Origin: an uncultured Parabacteroides sp.
GTDB taxonomy: Bacteria; Bacteroidota; Bacteroidia; Bacteroidales; Tannerellaceae
Length of the DNA stretch: 64,000 bases
Reading direction: 5' to 3'
Assembly (NCBI GenBank): GCA_944325345.1
Contig: CALUZV010000006.1
Span: 84,932-148,931 of the forward strand
Shown here: piece by piece, positions 45,607 through 55,872 of the stretch
How positions within the stretch are numbered: position 1 is the first letter of the stretch
Layout: the number at the start of each line of letters is the position of its first letter
Translations under genes and position numbers: made by a program
The notes under the pieces: model-generated
What the model was told of the DNA's origin: nothing
The model's database searches: none
The model's input: the letters and a program-made list of their open reading frames with translations, nothing else

Positions 45607-45972
45607 ATGATACAACAAGAGTCAAGATTAGTAGTAGCAGATAATAGCGGTGCAAAAGAAGCTTTGTGTATCCGTGTTTTAGGTGGAACTAAAAAACGTT
45701 ATGCAACAGTAGGTGATGTGATTGTCGTAGCTATTAAGAGCGTGATCCCATCGAGTGATGTTAAAAAGGGTGCAGTTTCGAAAGCTGTTATCGTGCGTAC
45801 AAAGAAAGAAATCCGCCGTGCGGATGGTTCTTATATTCGTTTTGATGACAACGCATGTGTGTTGTTAAATGCGAGTGGTGATATTCGTGGTAGTCGTATC
45901 TTCGGTCCGGTAGCGAGAGAACTTCGTGCGACAAATATGAAGATCGTTTCTCTTGCACCAGAAGTGCTTTAA
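45607..45972 (+). CDS. rplN: 50S ribosomal protein L14
   Basis: 121 residues. [20 protein letters not shown] and [23 protein letters not shown] are diagnostic. One base separates it from rpsQ. Confidence 0.97.
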   Translation: MIQQESRLVVADNSGAKEALCIRVLGGTKKRYATVGDVIVVAIKSVIPSSDVKKGAVSKAVIVRTKKEIRRADGSYIRFDDNACVLLNASGDIRGSRIFGPVARELRATNMKIVSLAPEVL

Positions 45973-45993
45973 CATTTTGTAAAAATTAGAGTA

Positions 45994-46314
45994 ATGAGCA
46001 AATTACATATCAAAAAAGGCGATATAGTTTTTGTTAATACTGGCGAAGACAAAGGCAAGACAGGTCGTGTTTTGAAAGTCTTGGTAAAAGAAAAGCGTGC
46101 CGTTGTTGAAGGTATTAATATGGTATCGAAGCATACTAAGCCTAATGCAAAGAACCCTCAAGGAGGGATTGAGAAGAAGGAAGCTCCTGTTCATATTTCT
46201 AACCTGAATGTGGTTGATCCGAAGTCAGGGAAGCCGACGCGTATTGGTCGTAGATTGAATGATAAAGGTGCTTTAGTGCGTTATTCAAAAAAATCTGGGG
46301 AGGAAATTAAATGA
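45994..46314 (+). CDS. rplX: 50S ribosomal protein L24
   Basis: 106 residues with the KOW motif [20 protein letters not shown]. The final TGA overlaps the ATG of rplE (ATGA, 4 bases), coupling their translation. Confidence 0.96.
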   Translation: MSKLHIKKGDIVFVNTGEDKGKTGRVLKVLVKEKRAVVEGINMVSKHTKPNAKNPQGGIEKKEAPVHISNLNVVDPKSGKPTRIGRRLNDKGALVRYSKKSGEEIK

Positions 46315-46868
46315 TCAATACTGCCAGTCTTAAGAAAGAATATCAGGACAGAATTGTTCCTGCTTTGACGAAGGAATTCGGATACAAGTCTGTTATGCAA
46401 GTCCCTGTATTGAAGAAAATAGTAATCAATCAGGGGTTGGGTATGGCTGTTGCTGATAAGAAGATTATTGATATCGCTATCAGTGAATTGACTGCAATTA
46501 CAGGTCAGAAGGCTGTTGCTACAGTTTCTAAGAAGGATATTTCTAATTTCAAGTTGCGTAAGAAAATGCCAATCGGTGTTATGGTAACTTTACGTCGTGA
46601 GCGGATGTACGAATTCTTAGAAAGACTTGTGCGCATTGCTTTGCCGCGTATTCGTGACTTTAAAGGAATTGAAGGTAAGTTGGATGGACGAGGTAATTAT
46701 ACACTCGGTATTCAGGAACAAATTATTTTTCCTGAAATAAATATCGATAATATTACCAAGATATTGGGAATGAATATTACCTTTGTAACCTCTGCGAAGA
46801 CAGACGAAGAAGGTTATGCTCTATTAAGAGAATTTGGTTTGCCTTTTAAGAATGCTAAAAAAGACTAA
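46311..46868 (+). CDS. rplE: 50S ribosomal protein L5
   Basis: 185 residues. [35 protein letters not shown] and [20 protein letters not shown] are conserved. It binds 5S rRNA in the central protuberance. Confidence 0.97.
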   Translation: MINTASLKKEYQDRIVPALTKEFGYKSVMQVPVLKKIVINQGLGMAVADKKIIDIAISELTAITGQKAVATVSKKDISNFKLRKKMPIGVMVTLRRERMYEFLERLVRIALPRIRDFKGIEGKLDGRGNYTLGIQEQIIFPEINIDNITKILGMNITFVTSAKTDEEGYALLREFGLPFKNAKKD

Positions 46869-46874
46869 GTAATT

Positions 46875-47144
46875 ATGGCTAAGGAATGTATGAAAGCCCG
46901 TGAGGTGAAGAGAGCAAAGTTGGTGGCAAAATATGCTGCTAAGCGTGCTGAGCTGAAAGCTGCAGGTGATTATGAAGCTTTGCAGGCTCTTCCCAAGAAT
47001 GCTTCTCCTGTACGTTTGCATAATCGTTGTAAAATTACAGGGCGTCCGAAAGGATATATTCGCCAATTCGGAATTTCTCGTATTCAATTGCGTGAAATGG
47101 CATCTCAAGGTTTAATCCCGGGTGTGAAGAAAGCAAGTTGGTAA
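46875..47144 (+). CDS. rpsN: 30S ribosomal protein S14 (zinc-free type)
   Basis: 89 residues, the long form without CxxC motifs. [20 protein letters not shown] and [19 protein letters not shown] are typical. Only isolated Cys residues occur, so no zinc site is possible. Confidence 0.96.
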   Translation: MAKECMKAREVKRAKLVAKYAAKRAELKAAGDYEALQALPKNASPVRLHNRCKITGRPKGYIRQFGISRIQLREMASQGLIPGVKKASW

Positions 47145-47200
47145 GTGTTTTTATTTTAAATATTGTCCGGATGGCCGGATCAATTTAATTAATAATTTAT

Positions 47201-47596
47201 ATGACAGATCCTATTGCAGATTATTTGACAAGATTGCGTAATGCAATCAAAGCGAAGCACAGAGTTGTTGAAGTGCCGGCGTCAAATTTAAAGAAAGAGA
47301 TCACAAAGATCCTTTTCGACAAGGGCTACATTCTTAATTTTAAGTTTGTAGATGATGGTCCTCAGGGTACGATTAAAATTGCCTTGAAGTATGACTTGGT
47401 AAACAAAGTAAATGCAATCAAGAAACTTGAAAGAGTTTCTACACCAGGTTTGCGTAAGTACACTGGCTACAAAGACATGCCGAGAGTATTGAATGGTTTA
47501 GGTATTGCCGTTCTTTCTACTTCTAAAGGTGTAATGACTGACAAGGAAGCTCGCGACTTGAAAATTGGCGGCGAAGTATTATGTTACGTTTATTAA
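47201..47596 (+). CDS. rpsH: 30S ribosomal protein S8
   Basis: 131 residues. MTDPIADYLTRLRNAIKAKH and the C-terminal STSKGVMTDKEARDLKIGGE are diagnostic. The 56-base gap before it contains a short GTCCGGATGGCCGGATC inverted repeat; in E. coli S8 represses spc genes from near this spot. Confidence 0.97.
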   Translation: MTDPIADYLTRLRNAIKAKHRVVEVPASNLKKEITKILFDKGYILNFKFVDDGPQGTIKIALKYDLVNKVNAIKKLERVSTPGLRKYTGYKDMPRVLNGLGIAVLSTSKGVMTDKEARDLKIGGEVLCYVY

Positions 47597-47613
47597 TTTA
47601 GGAGGAAAGAAGA

Positions 47614-48165
47614 ATGTCAAGAATAGGAAAATTACCAATTCATGTACCGGCAGGGGTTACAGTAACAATTAAGGATAATGTTGTAACGGTAAAAGGTCCG
47701 AAGGGAGAACTTGTCCAAGCTGTGAATCCTGATATTAATGTAGCTTACGAAGACGGCGTAATTACATTGACAAGACCGACAGATGACAAGAATCACCGTG
47801 CACTGCATGGTTTATATCGTGCTTTGATTCACAATATGGTGGTTGGCGTATCTGAAGGCTATAAGAAAGAACTTGAGTTAGTTGGTGTTGGTTACCGCGT
47901 TTCAAATACAGGTCAGCTGTTAGATTTGTCTTTGGGTTATACGCATAATATTTATATGCAGTTACCTAAAGAAGTGAAAGTTGAAACAAAGTCTGAGAGA
48001 AATAAGAATCCTCTTATTATCCTTGAATCTGCTGATAAGCAGTTGATTGGTCAGATTTGTGCAAAGATTCGTTCATTCCGTATGCCTGAACCTTATAAAG
48101 GAAAAGGTATTAAATTTGTGGGTGAAGAGATTCGCAGAAAGTCTGGTAAGTCAGCAGGTAAGTAA
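47614..48165 (+). CDS. rplF: 50S ribosomal protein L6
   Basis: 183 residues. MSRIGKLPIHVPAGVTVTI and PEPYKGKGIKFVGEEIRRK are conserved. It has one of the few strong Shine-Dalgarno sequences in the window (TAGGAGGAAAG), placed before the ATG. Confidence 0.97.
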   Translation: MSRIGKLPIHVPAGVTVTIKDNVVTVKGPKGELVQAVNPDINVAYEDGVITLTRPTDDKNHRALHGLYRALIHNMVVGVSEGYKKELELVGVGYRVSNTGQLLDLSLGYTHNIYMQLPKEVKVETKSERNKNPLIILESADKQLIGQICAKIRSFRMPEPYKGKGIKFVGEEIRRKSGKSAGK

Positions 48166-48186
48166 TCTACGTAAACTGAAATTATC

Positions 48187-48531
48187 ATGACAACGAAGCA
48201 AGAAAGAAGATTAAAGATAAAAGCAGGTGTAAGAGGTAAGATTTCAGGTACAACTGAACGTCCTCGCCTGACTGTGTTTAGAAGTAATAAACAAATCTAT
48301 GCACAGGTTATTGATGATACGACTGGAAAGACGTTGGCTTCTGCTTCTTCATTGAAGATGGAAGAAAAGGCTCCTAAAAAAGTAATTGCAGCCAAGGTTG
48401 GTGAATTGATTGCTAAAAATGCACAGGAAGCTGGCGTTCAGACTGTAGTCTTTGACCGTAATGGTTACTTGTATCACGGTAGAATTAAAGAATTGGCAGA
48501 TGCTGCACGTAACGGCGGCCTTAAATTTTAA
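48187..48531 (+). CDS. rplR: 50S ribosomal protein L18
   Basis: 114 residues. [20 protein letters not shown] and [20 protein letters not shown] are diagnostic. It binds 5S rRNA with L5. Confidence 0.97.
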   Translation: MTTKQERRLKIKAGVRGKISGTTERPRLTVFRSNKQIYAQVIDDTTGKTLASASSLKMEEKAPKKVIAAKVGELIAKNAQEAGVQTVVFDRNGYLYHGRIKELADAARNGGLKF

Positions 48532-48536
48532 AAAAG

Positions 48537-49055
48537 ATGGCAGGAGTTAATAATAGAGTTAAATCGACCAACGACTTAGAATTGAAGGATAGATTGGTCG
48601 CTATCAACCGCGTAACTAAGGTAACAAAAGGTGGACGTACATTTAGTTTTGCTGCTATTGTTGTAGTTGGCAATGAAGATGGAGTCATTGGCTGGGGCTT
48701 AGGTAAAGCAGGCGAAGTAACAACAGCTATCGCGAAAGGTGTGGAAGCTGCTAAGAAGAATTTGATTCGTGTTCCGGTTCATAAGGGAACTATTCCTCAT
48801 GAGCAAGTAGCCAAATTTGGTGGTGCGAAGGTTCTGCTTAGACCTGCGTCTCATGGTACTGGCGTAAAGGCTGGTGGTGCTATGCGTGCTGTATTGGAAA
48901 GTGTTGGTATTACTGACGTTTTGGCTAAATCAAAAGGTTCTTCGAATCCTCATAATTTGGTGAAGGCTACTATTGCCGCATTAAATGAGTTAAGAAGTCC
49001 GTTTACTGTAGCTCAAAATCGTGGAGTATCTGTAGAAAAAGTATTTAAGGGTTAA
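48537..49055 (+). CDS. rpsE: 30S ribosomal protein S5
   Basis: 172 residues. [19 protein letters not shown] and the S5 double-stranded RNA-binding fold with [18 protein letters not shown]. The loop around VTKGGRTFS (spectinomycin site in other bacteria) has no deletion. Confidence 0.97.
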   Translation: MAGVNNRVKSTNDLELKDRLVAINRVTKVTKGGRTFSFAAIVVVGNEDGVIGWGLGKAGEVTTAIAKGVEAAKKNLIRVPVHKGTIPHEQVAKFGGAKVLLRPASHGTGVKAGGAMRAVLESVGITDVLAKSKGSSNPHNLVKATIAALNELRSPFTVAQNRGVSVEKVFKG

Positions 49056-49071
49056 TTAGGGAGGTTTTTTT

Positions 49072-49248
49072 ATGGCAACTATTAAAATTCAGCAAATAAA
49101 AAGTAGAATTAAATGCCCGAAAGACCAAAAGAGAACTTTGGATGCTCTGGGTTTAAGAAAGATGAATCAGGTTGTTGAACACGAAGCTACTCCTTCTATT
49201 TTAGGTATGGTGGAGAAAGTAAAACACTTGGTTTCTGTTGTAAAGTAA
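49072..49248 (+). CDS. rpmD: 50S ribosomal protein L30
   Basis: 58 residues, starting MATIKIQQIKSRI and ending VKHLVSVVK. TLDALGLRKMNQVVEHEATP is the L30 signature. A GGGAGG sequence lies 10 bases before the ATG. Position between rpsE and rplO is the standard one. Confidence 0.95.
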   Translation: MATIKIQQIKSRIKCPKDQKRTLDALGLRKMNQVVEHEATPSILGMVEKVKHLVSVVK

Positions 49249-49276
49249 TAATTGATTGAAACAAAAATTGCACAAT

Positions 49277-49723
49277 ATGGATTTATCAAATTTAAAGCCA
49301 GCTGCAGGTTCGACGAAAGTTCGCAAAAGAATTGGTCGTGGTCCAGGTTCTGGTTTGGGAGGTACTTCTACAAGAGGACACAAAGGAGCGAAATCTAGAT
49401 CTGGTTATAAGAACAAGATAGGTTTCGAAGGTGGTCAGATGCCTATCCAAAGACGTTTACCTAAGTTTGGTTTCAAGAATATTAACCGAGTAGAATATAA
49501 AGCTATTAATATCTCAACTTTGCAGCAATTGGCAGAAGCTCAGAATCTGTCTAAGATTGGAATTGAAGAATTAGTGGCTGCTGGTTTTATTTCAGCATCT
49601 CAGTTGGTTAAAATTCTTGGTAATGGTAGTTTGACGGCTAAATTAGAAGTTGAAGCTCACGCTTTTTCTAAATCAGCTGAGGCTGCTATTCAGGCTGTGG
49701 GTGGAACGGTCGTTAAACTCTAA
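49277..49723 (+). CDS. rplO: 50S ribosomal protein L15
   Basis: 148 residues. MDLSNLKPAAGSTKVRKRIG is the family start, so the ATG at 49277 is preferred to an in-frame codon seven triplets earlier. RGPGSGLGGTSTRGHKGAKS is the glycine-rich rRNA-binding tail. Three bases before secY. Confidence 0.97.
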   Translation: MDLSNLKPAAGSTKVRKRIGRGPGSGLGGTSTRGHKGAKSRSGYKNKIGFEGGQMPIQRRLPKFGFKNINRVEYKAINISTLQQLAEAQNLSKIGIEELVAAGFISASQLVKILGNGSLTAKLEVEAHAFSKSAEAAIQAVGGTVVKL

Positions 49724-49726
49724 GGT

Positions 49727-51061
49727 ATGAGAGCAGTTGAAACTATTAAGAATATTTGGAAGATTGAGGATCTGAGAAATCGGATCCTCACCACTCTTTT
49801 GTTGGTAATAATATACCGTTTTGGTACATTTGTTGTTCTTCCAGGTATTGATCCTAAGGCATTGACCGCTTTACAAGAACAAACGAGAGGTGGTTTGTTG
49901 GCATTGCTTGATATGTTTTCGGGTGGCGCATTCTCTAATGCGTCTATCTTTGCATTAGGGATTATGCCATACATTTCTGCTTCTATTGTGATGCAATTGT
50001 TGGCCATAGCAGTTCCTTCTTTCCAGAAAATGCAACGGGAAGGGGAAAGCGGTCGTAGAAAGATTAATCAGTGGACACGTTATCTTACGGTAGCAATTTT
50101 GTTATTTCAAGGTCCCACTTATTTGGTGAACTTGAGTGTACAATTAAAAGCTGTAGGAGCATCTTTGCCCGGAGGTATATGGTTTACGATATCTTCTACG
50201 ATTATTTTAGCTGCAGGAAGTATGTTTATTTTGTGGCTAGGCGAAAGAATTACAGACAAAGGAGTTGGAAATGGAATCTCTTTCATCATTTTGGTTGGTA
50301 TTATAGCCCGTTTGCCGCATTCTCTTTTTCAGGAGTTCATCTCTAGAACTAGTGAAAAAACAGGAGGTTTGGTAATGTTTTTGATTGAAATGTTGATTCT
50401 TTTGTTGGTTATTGCAGGTGCTATTTTGTTAGTTCAAGGTGTAAGAAAAGTGCCTGTTCAATATGCCAAAAGGATAGTCGGGAATAAGCAATATGGCGGA
50501 GCACGTCAGTATATTCCATTAAAGGTGAATGCTGCTAATGTGATGCCAATCATTTTTGCACAGGCAATCATGTTTATTCCTATTTCAATCGTTGGTTTTT
50601 CTAATACCGCAGATCAAACAGGTTTTTGGGCTGCATTTATGGATAATACTGGTTTTTGGTATAATTTTGTGTTCGCAGTATTAATTATACTATTTACCTA
50701 TTTTTATACTGCTATTACCATTAATCCAACTCAGATGTCTGATGATTTGAAGAGAAATAATGGTTTTATTCCAGGGGTTAAACCGGGTAAACATACCAAG
50801 GATTACTTGGATACCATAATGGATCGTATTACACTTCCGGGTGCAATATTTTTAGCAATAGTTGCTATTATGCCAGCTTTTGCAAGAATTGCGGGAGTGA
50901 GTATGGAATTCTCGCAGTTCTTTGGTGGTACATCATTATTGATTCTTGTTGGTGTTGTATTGGATACTTTGCAACAAGTAGAGAGTCATTTATTGATGCG
51001 TCATTATGACGGATTATTGAAGTCAGGTAGAATTAAGGGCCGTGCGGGCATTGCTTATTAA
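49727..51061 (+). CDS. secY: Protein translocase subunit SecY
   Basis: This 444-residue protein is the channel-forming subunit of the Sec translocon with ten predicted TM helices. LLALLDMFSGGAFSNASIFALG (plug region), LWLGERITDKGVGNGISFII and the cytoplasmic loop GFIPGVKPGKHTKDYLD are conserved. Adenylate kinase, often next in other phyla, is missing; map follows after 6 bases. Confidence 0.97.
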   Translation: MRAVETIKNIWKIEDLRNRILTTLLLVIIYRFGTFVVLPGIDPKALTALQEQTRGGLLALLDMFSGGAFSNASIFALGIMPYISASIVMQLLAIAVPSFQKMQREGESGRRKINQWTRYLTVAILLFQGPTYLVNLSVQLKAVGASLPGGIWFTISSTIILAAGSMFILWLGERITDKGVGNGISFIILVGIIARLPHSLFQEFISRTSEKTGGLVMFLIEMLILLLVIAGAILLVQGVRKVPVQYAKRIVGNKQYGGARQYIPLKVNAANVMPIIFAQAIMFIPISIVGFSNTADQTGFWAAFMDNTGFWYNFVFAVLIILFTYFYTAITINPTQMSDDLKRNNGFIPGVKPGKHTKDYLDTIMDRITLPGAIFLAIVAIMPAFARIAGVSMEFSQFFGGTSLLILVGVVLDTLQQVESHLLMRHYDGLLKSGRIKGRAGIAY

Positions 51062-51067
51062 TTTGGA

Positions 51068-51853
51068 ATGATTTATTTAAAGACAGATGAAGAAATCAAG
51101 TTGATGCGTGATGCGAATCAATTGGTTGGTATGACGTTAGGTGAATTAGCCAAGCATATTGCTCCAGGTATTTCAACTTTGCAACTTGATAAGATAGCTG
51201 AAGAATTTATCAGAGATCATGGTGCTGTTCCGGCTTTTTTAGGGTACGGTGGTTTTCCTAATTCAATATGTGCATCTGTTAATGAGCAAGTAGTACATGG
51301 TATACCTTCTTCTAAGATGATTCTAAAGGAAGGGGATGTTGTCTCTATTGATTGTGGTACTATATTGAATGAATTTGTTGGAGATTCTGCTTATACATTT
51401 TGTGTAGGGGATGTCTCTCCAGAAGTAAAGACCCTTTTACGTACAACGAAAGAGGCTTTATATCGAGGAATACAAGCCGCTGTAGCTGGGAAAAGAATCG
51501 GAGATATTAGTAATGCGGTGCAGACCTATTGTGAATCGAAAGGTTATTCTGTCGTAAGAGAATTGGTGGGTCATGGTATCGGAAAGAAAATGCATGAGGA
51601 ACCTGAAGTTCCTAATTATGGACGAAGGGGATGTGGACCATTATTAAAAAGTGGTATGTGCATTTGTATTGAACCGATGATTAATATGGGAAGCAAGAAC
51701 GTGGTCTTTGAACGGGATGGTTGGACTGTAAGAACAAAAGATCGGAAATGCTCTGCGCATTTTGAACATTGTATTGCTATCCATCCTGAGGGTTCTGAAA
51801 TATTATCTTCATTTAAGTTTTTAGAAGAAGTTCTAGGTGATAACGCAATTTAA
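51068..51853 (+). CDS. map: Methionine aminopeptidase, type I
   Basis: This 261-residue enzyme removes the initiator Met. The pita-bread fold ligands are in order: Asp in VSIDCGTIL, Asp in FVGDSAYTF, His in GHGIGKKMHEEP, Glu in CICIEPMINMGS and Glu near HFEHCIAIHPEGSEIL. SH3-type N-terminal extension is absent. Ten bases before infA. Confidence 0.96.
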   Translation: MIYLKTDEEIKLMRDANQLVGMTLGELAKHIAPGISTLQLDKIAEEFIRDHGAVPAFLGYGGFPNSICASVNEQVVHGIPSSKMILKEGDVVSIDCGTILNEFVGDSAYTFCVGDVSPEVKTLLRTTKEALYRGIQAAVAGKRIGDISNAVQTYCESKGYSVVRELVGHGIGKKMHEEPEVPNYGRRGCGPLLKSGMCICIEPMINMGSKNVVFERDGWTVRTKDRKCSAHFEHCIAIHPEGSEILSSFKFLEEVLGDNAI

Positions 51854-51863
51854 ATAGTTTTAT

Positions 51864-52082
51864 ATGGCTAAGCAGTCAGCAATTGAACAAGATGGTGTAA
51901 TTGTAGAAGCATTGTCTAATGCAATGTTTCGTGTAGAATTGGAGAATGGACATGAGATTACTGCCCATATTTCAGGGAAGATGAGAATGCATTATATAAA
52001 AATTCTTCCAGGGGATAAGGTGAGAGTTGAAATGTCTCCTTATGATCTATCAAAAGGTAGAATTGCTTTTAGATACAAATAA
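51864..52082 (+). CDS. infA: Translation initiation factor IF-1
   Basis: 72 residues, S1-like OB fold. [20 protein letters not shown] and [20 protein letters not shown] match IF-1. Placed between map and rpmJ as in most bacteria. Confidence 0.97.
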   Translation: MAKQSAIEQDGVIVEALSNAMFRVELENGHEITAHISGKMRMHYIKILPGDKVRVEMSPYDLSKGRIAFRYK

Positions 52083-52096
52083 AAAAAGAACGAAAT

Positions 52097-52213
52097 ATGA
52101 AAGTAAGAGCATCTTTGAAGAAGCGTACCCCGGATTGCAAAATCGTTAGAAGAAAGGGGCGTTTGTACGTAATTAATAAGAAAAATCCTAAGTATAAACA
52201 ACGTCAGGGATAA
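52097..52213 (+). CDS. rpmJ: 50S ribosomal protein L36 (zinc-free type)
   Basis: 38 residues, starting [17 protein letters not shown] and ending PKYKQRQG. Of the four zinc ligands of classical L36 only one Cys (residue 14) remains; the others are Thr/Arg, Asn and Tyr. This is the zinc-independent form usual in Bacteroidetes. Confidence 0.95.
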   Translation: MKVRASLKKRTPDCKIVRRKGRLYVINKKNPKYKQRQG

Positions 52214-52247
52214 TTTATTATTTTTGCAAAATAATTAAGTAAGGAAT

Positions 52248-52628
52248 ATGGCTATAAGAATAGTTGGCGTTGACTTGCCACAAAATAAGAGAGGTGAAGT
52301 TGCTTTGACTTATATCTATGGGATTGGTCGTAGTGCAGCTAACACTATTTTGACGAAAGCAGGAATTGATCGTGATATTAAAGTAAAAGATTGGACGGAC
52401 GATCAAGCTGCTAAGGTGCGTGAAATTATTGGCGCGGAATATAAAGTAGAAGGTGATTTGCGTTCTGAGGTTCAATTGAACATCAAACGCTTAATGGATA
52501 TCGGTTGCTACAGAGGAGTTCGCCATCGTATTGGTTTGCCTTTGCGCGGACAGAAAACGAAGAATAACTCTCGTACTCGTAAGGGTAAGAAGAAAACTGT
52601 TGCAAACAAGAAAAAAGCTACTAAATAA
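52248..52628 (+). CDS. rpsM: 30S ribosomal protein S13
   Basis: 126 residues. [20 protein letters not shown] and [20 protein letters not shown] are diagnostic; a Lys-rich tail contacts P-site tRNA. Confidence 0.97.
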   Translation: MAIRIVGVDLPQNKRGEVALTYIYGIGRSAANTILTKAGIDRDIKVKDWTDDQAAKVREIIGAEYKVEGDLRSEVQLNIKRLMDIGCYRGVRHRIGLPLRGQKTKNNSRTRKGKKKTVANKKKATK

Positions 52629-52641
52629 TAAGAGTTGAGAT

Positions 52642-53031
52642 ATGGCAAAAAAAACAGTCGCAGCAAAGAAGAGAAACGTAAAGGTTGATGCATACGGTCA
52701 AGCACACATTCATTCTTCTTTTAATAACATTATCGTATCTCTTGCCAATAGTGAAGGTCAAGTTATAAGCTGGTCTTCTGCAGGTAAGATGGGATTCAGA
52801 AGCTCGAAAAAGAATACTCCTTATGCTGCTCAAATGGCGGCTCAGGATTGTGCTAAGGTAGCTTATGATCTGGGATTACGTAAAGTGAAAGTATTTGTAA
52901 AGGGACCGGGTAATGGCCGCGAATCTGCAATCCGTACGATTCATGGTGCAGGCATAGAAGTAACGGAGATTATTGATGTTACTCCATTGCCACATAACGG
53001 TTGTCGTCCTCCTAAAAAGCGAAGAGTATAA
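52642..53031 (+). CDS. rpsK: 30S ribosomal protein S11
   Basis: 129 residues. [19 protein letters not shown] and the C-terminal [13 protein letters not shown] are conserved. A 121-base gap follows. Confidence 0.97.
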   Translation: MAKKTVAAKKRNVKVDAYGQAHIHSSFNNIIVSLANSEGQVISWSSAGKMGFRSSKKNTPYAAQMAAQDCAKVAYDLGLRKVKVFVKGPGNGRESAIRTIHGAGIEVTEIIDVTPLPHNGCRPPKKRRV

Positions 53032-53152
53032 TTAAGTTATTTCTTGAATTAATGAATCTGGAATTGTGAATAGATTGCAATTTGACCTTATCCTCTCTGT
53101 AATCGCGGCTGCACGTTCCTGATTCATGCAGAACATTTAAAACAATAGAAAA
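53032..53152 (+). other. rpsK-rpsD spacer with leader-like hairpins
   Basis: AATT...AATCT (53047-53059) pairs with AGATT..AATT (53072-53082). CTGCA and TGCAG enclose a 13-base loop before rpsD. S4 represses its own mRNA from leaders in other bacteria, so an S4-binding site is a testable guess. Confidence 0.45.
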
Positions 53153-53758
53153 ATGGCAAGATATACTGGACCAAAAACAAGAATTGCCCGTAAATTTGGT
53201 GAAGCTATTTTCGGGCCTGATAAAGTTCTCTCGAAGAAGAATTATCCTCCCGGACAGCATGGTAATTCTAGAAAGAGAAAGACTTCGGAATACGGTATCC
53301 AGCTTCGTGAGAAGCAAAAGGCTAAATATACCTATGGTGTATTAGAAAAGCAGTTTAGAAATTTGTTTGAGAAGGCTTCTCGTGCAAAGGGTATTACTGG
53401 TGAAATTCTGTTGCAGTTATTGGAAAGTCGTTTGGATAATGTCGTGTATCGTTTAGGAATTGCTCCGACACGAGCTGCTGCACGTCAGTTGGTATCACAT
53501 CGTCATATCACGGTTGATGGCCAAGTTGTTAATATTCCGTCTTATTCAGTAAAGGCAGGTCAGATTGTTGGTGTACGTGAAAAGTCGAAGTCTTTGGAAG
53601 TAATTGCTGATGCATTGGCTGGTTTCAATCACAGCAAATATCCTTGGATTGAATGGGATCAGAACTCAATGAGTGGTAAATTACTGCATTTACCGGAGAG
53701 AGCTGATATTCCTGAAAATATTAAAGAACAGTTGATCGTAGAATTGTATTCTAAATAA
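53153..53758 (+). CDS. rpsD: 30S ribosomal protein S4
   Basis: 201 residues. [20 protein letters not shown] and the S4 RNA-binding domain ([20 protein letters not shown], near residue 95). No N-terminal zinc CxxC. It is a primary 16S rRNA binder and often a translational repressor. Confidence 0.97.
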   Translation: MARYTGPKTRIARKFGEAIFGPDKVLSKKNYPPGQHGNSRKRKTSEYGIQLREKQKAKYTYGVLEKQFRNLFEKASRAKGITGEILLQLLESRLDNVVYRLGIAPTRAAARQLVSHRHITVDGQVVNIPSYSVKAGQIVGVREKSKSLEVIADALAGFNHSKYPWIEWDQNSMSGKLLHLPERADIPENIKEQLIVELYSK

Positions 53759-53769
53759 TAATTGATTCC

Positions 53770-54762
53770 ATGGCGATATTAGCATTTCAAAAACCCGATA
53801 AAGTATTAATGTTGGAAGCGGACAACTTCTTCGGAAAGTTTGAATTTCGTCCGTTGGAGCCGGGCTATGGTATTACAATTGGTAATGCCTTGCGCCGCAT
53901 TCTTTTGTCATCACTTGAAGGGTATGCTATTACATCTATTAAAATTGACGGAGTAGATCATGAATTTGATACTATTCCGGGAGTTTTGGAGGATGTAACG
54001 AATATTATCCTTAATTTGAAGCAAGTACGTTTCAAACATGTTGTTGATGATATTGAGAATGAAAAAGTAAGTATTACTGTTTCGGGTTCGGAAGTGTTCA
54101 ACGCCGGTGACATAGGTAAACAGTTGTCAGGCTTTGAGGTTTTGAATCCTGAATTAACTATTTGTCATTTAGATCCGAATGCAAGTTTCCAGATTGAATT
54201 GACGATTAATAAAGGTCGTGGATATGTTCCTGCTGACGAAAACCGGAAGCCGGATGACGATATCCATACCATTGCAATCGACTCTATCTATACGCCGATT
54301 CGCAATGTGAAATATACAATCGAAAACTTCCGTGTTGAACAGAAGACGGACTACGAAAAGTTGGTTCTTGAAATAACCACTGATGGCTCTATTCATCCGA
54401 AGGAAGCATTGAAGGAAGCTGCTAAGATTCTGATTCATCATTTTATGTTGTTCTCAGATGAAAAGATTGCTATCGAAACAGTTGATACGGATGGTAATGA
54501 AGAATTCGATGAAGAAGTACTCCACATGCGTCAGTTGCTGAAGAGCAAATTGGCTGATATGGATCTTTCTGTTCGTGCTTTGAATTGCTTGAAGGCCGCT
54601 GATGTTGAAACGTTGGGTGAATTGGTGAAATTCAATAAGAATGACTTGTTGAAATTCCGTAACTTCGGTAAGAAGTCGCTCACGGAGCTGGATGAATTAC
54701 TTGAAAGCTTGAACCTTTCATTCGGTATGGATATCACAAAGTATAAATTAGATAAAGAATAA
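53770..54762 (+). CDS. rpoA: DNA-directed RNA polymerase subunit alpha
   Basis: 330 residues. The N-terminal dimerisation domain ([20 protein letters not shown], near 25-44) and the C-terminal domain ([19 protein letters not shown], with [16 protein letters not shown]) are both complete, joined by an acidic linker. Confidence 0.98.
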   Translation: MAILAFQKPDKVLMLEADNFFGKFEFRPLEPGYGITIGNALRRILLSSLEGYAITSIKIDGVDHEFDTIPGVLEDVTNIILNLKQVRFKHVVDDIENEKVSITVSGSEVFNAGDIGKQLSGFEVLNPELTICHLDPNASFQIELTINKGRGYVPADENRKPDDDIHTIAIDSIYTPIRNVKYTIENFRVEQKTDYEKLVLEITTDGSIHPKEALKEAAKILIHHFMLFSDEKIAIETVDTDGNEEFDEEVLHMRQLLKSKLADMDLSVRALNCLKAADVETLGELVKFNKNDLLKFRNFGKKSLTELDELLESLNLSFGMDITKYKLDKE

Positions 54763-54769
54763 GTAAGCG

Positions 54770-55273
54770 ATGAGACACAATAAAAAAATCAATCATTTAG
54801 GTCGTACAAACACGCACCGTCAAGCGATGCTTTCGAATATGGCTTGTTCGCTGATTAAGCATAAGAGAATCTTTACTACGACGGCTAAAGCTAAAGCTCT
54901 CCGCAAGTTTGTAGAACCGCTGATTACAAAATCGAAAGAAGATACTACGCATTCAAGACGTATCGTGTTCAGCTATTTGCAAGATAAATATGCTGTTACG
55001 GAACTCTTCAAGTCTATCTCTCAGCAGATTGCTGAACGTCCCGGTGGTTACACTCGTATCATCAAGACTGGCAATCGTTTAGGAGATAATGCTTCTATGT
55101 GCTTCATTGAGCTGGTTGATTACAACGAGAACATGAAGAAAGATGCTACGGCTAAGAAGACTACAAGAACTCGTCGTTCTCGTAAGAAATCTTCTGCTGC
55201 AACGACTGATGCTCAGGTTGCTGAAGCTCCTGCAACAGAGGCTCCAGTTACGGAAGAAAAAGCTGCTGAATAA
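54770..55273 (+). CDS. rplQ: 50S ribosomal protein L17
   Basis: 167 residues. [20 protein letters not shown] and [20 protein letters not shown] are the L17 core of about 120 residues. A low-complexity tail of about 45 residues (Lys/Arg, then Ala/Thr/Glu/Pro such as [15 protein letters not shown]) extends beyond the usual end. Last gene of the cluster. Confidence 0.97.
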   Translation: MRHNKKINHLGRTNTHRQAMLSNMACSLIKHKRIFTTTAKAKALRKFVEPLITKSKEDTTHSRRIVFSYLQDKYAVTELFKSISQQIAERPGGYTRIIKTGNRLGDNASMCFIELVDYNENMKKDATAKKTTRTRRSRKKSSAATTDAQVAEAPATEAPVTEEKAAE

Positions 55274-55302
55274 GCAGACAAACACGTGTAATATACAGGA
55301 AA

Positions 55303-55337
55303 GCGACTCATGCCTTTGGTGTGGGTCGTTTTTTTAT
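55303..55337 (+). terminator. Terminator after rplQ
   Basis: GCGACTCA pairs with TGGGTCG (one G-T pair) and is followed by seven T. Confidence 0.75.
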
Positions 55338-55381
55338 TGGGCTACGTCTACGCTAAATGTGGGAACGAAGAGTGTAGGCAC

Positions 55382-55418
55382 AAAAAAGCCGCTTCAGAAA
55401 TTCCGGAGCGGCTTTTTT
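55382..55418. terminator. Bidirectional terminator between rplQ and rplS
   Basis: AAAAAAGCCGCTTC pairs with GGAGCGGCTTTTTT with one mismatch; A and T runs on both sides serve both convergent genes. Confidence 0.9.
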
Positions 55419-55444
55419 GTATGGCAATAGAATCGATAGAGGAG

Positions 55445-55792
55445 TTACACTCTTTTTTCTTTGATTCTTGCTTTTTTACCGGTAAGGGCACGCAGATAAT
55501 ACAACTTAGCGCGGCGTACTTTACCGACTTTGTTCACTGTAATGTTTTCGATGAACGGTGAATCCATCGGGAAGATACGTTCTACACCAATGTTATCCGA
55601 CATTTTGCGTACAGTGAAACGCTTCTTGTCGCCGTGTCCAGAAATGCGGATAACAACACCGCGATACATCTGAATACGTTCCTTGTTACCTTCTTTAATA
55701 CGGTACGCGATAGTGATGGTATCACCACTCTTGAAAGAAGGATGCTCTTTTTTGGTAGCAAATGCTTCTTCTGCAATTTTAATTAAATCCAT
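55445..55792 (-). CDS. rplS: 50S ribosomal protein L19
   Basis: 115 residues. FKSGDTITIAYRIKEGNKER, QMYRGVVIRISG and RRAKLYYLRALTGKKARIKE match L19, which lies at the subunit interface. It is a single gene here, away from the rpsP-rimM-trmD context of many bacteria. It has its own promoter and a structured leader. Confidence 0.97.
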   Translation of the reverse strand: MDLIKIAEEAFATKKEHPSFKSGDTITIAYRIKEGNKERIQMYRGVVIRISGHGDKKRFTVRKMSDNIGVERIFPMDSPFIENITVNKVGKVRRAKLYYLRALTGKKARIKEKRV

Positions 55793-55820
55793 TTTGTTTG
55801 AGCTTTAAAAGGTTTATAAA

Positions 55821-55863
55821 TGCGTAATGTGAAGAGCTGCTATGTCTCGACAGAGATTACGCA
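55821..55863 (-). promoter_or_regulatory. Stem-loop leader of rplS mRNA
   Basis: TGCGTAAT and ATTACGCA form a perfect 8-bp stem around 27 bases. From the promoter position the transcript should start at or next to this stem. Inside the loop, GTCGAGAC and AGCAGCT could form smaller hairpins. Position fits a ribosomal-protein leader, but the identity is unproven. Confidence 0.5.
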
Positions 55864-55872
55864 AAGCGAGTG

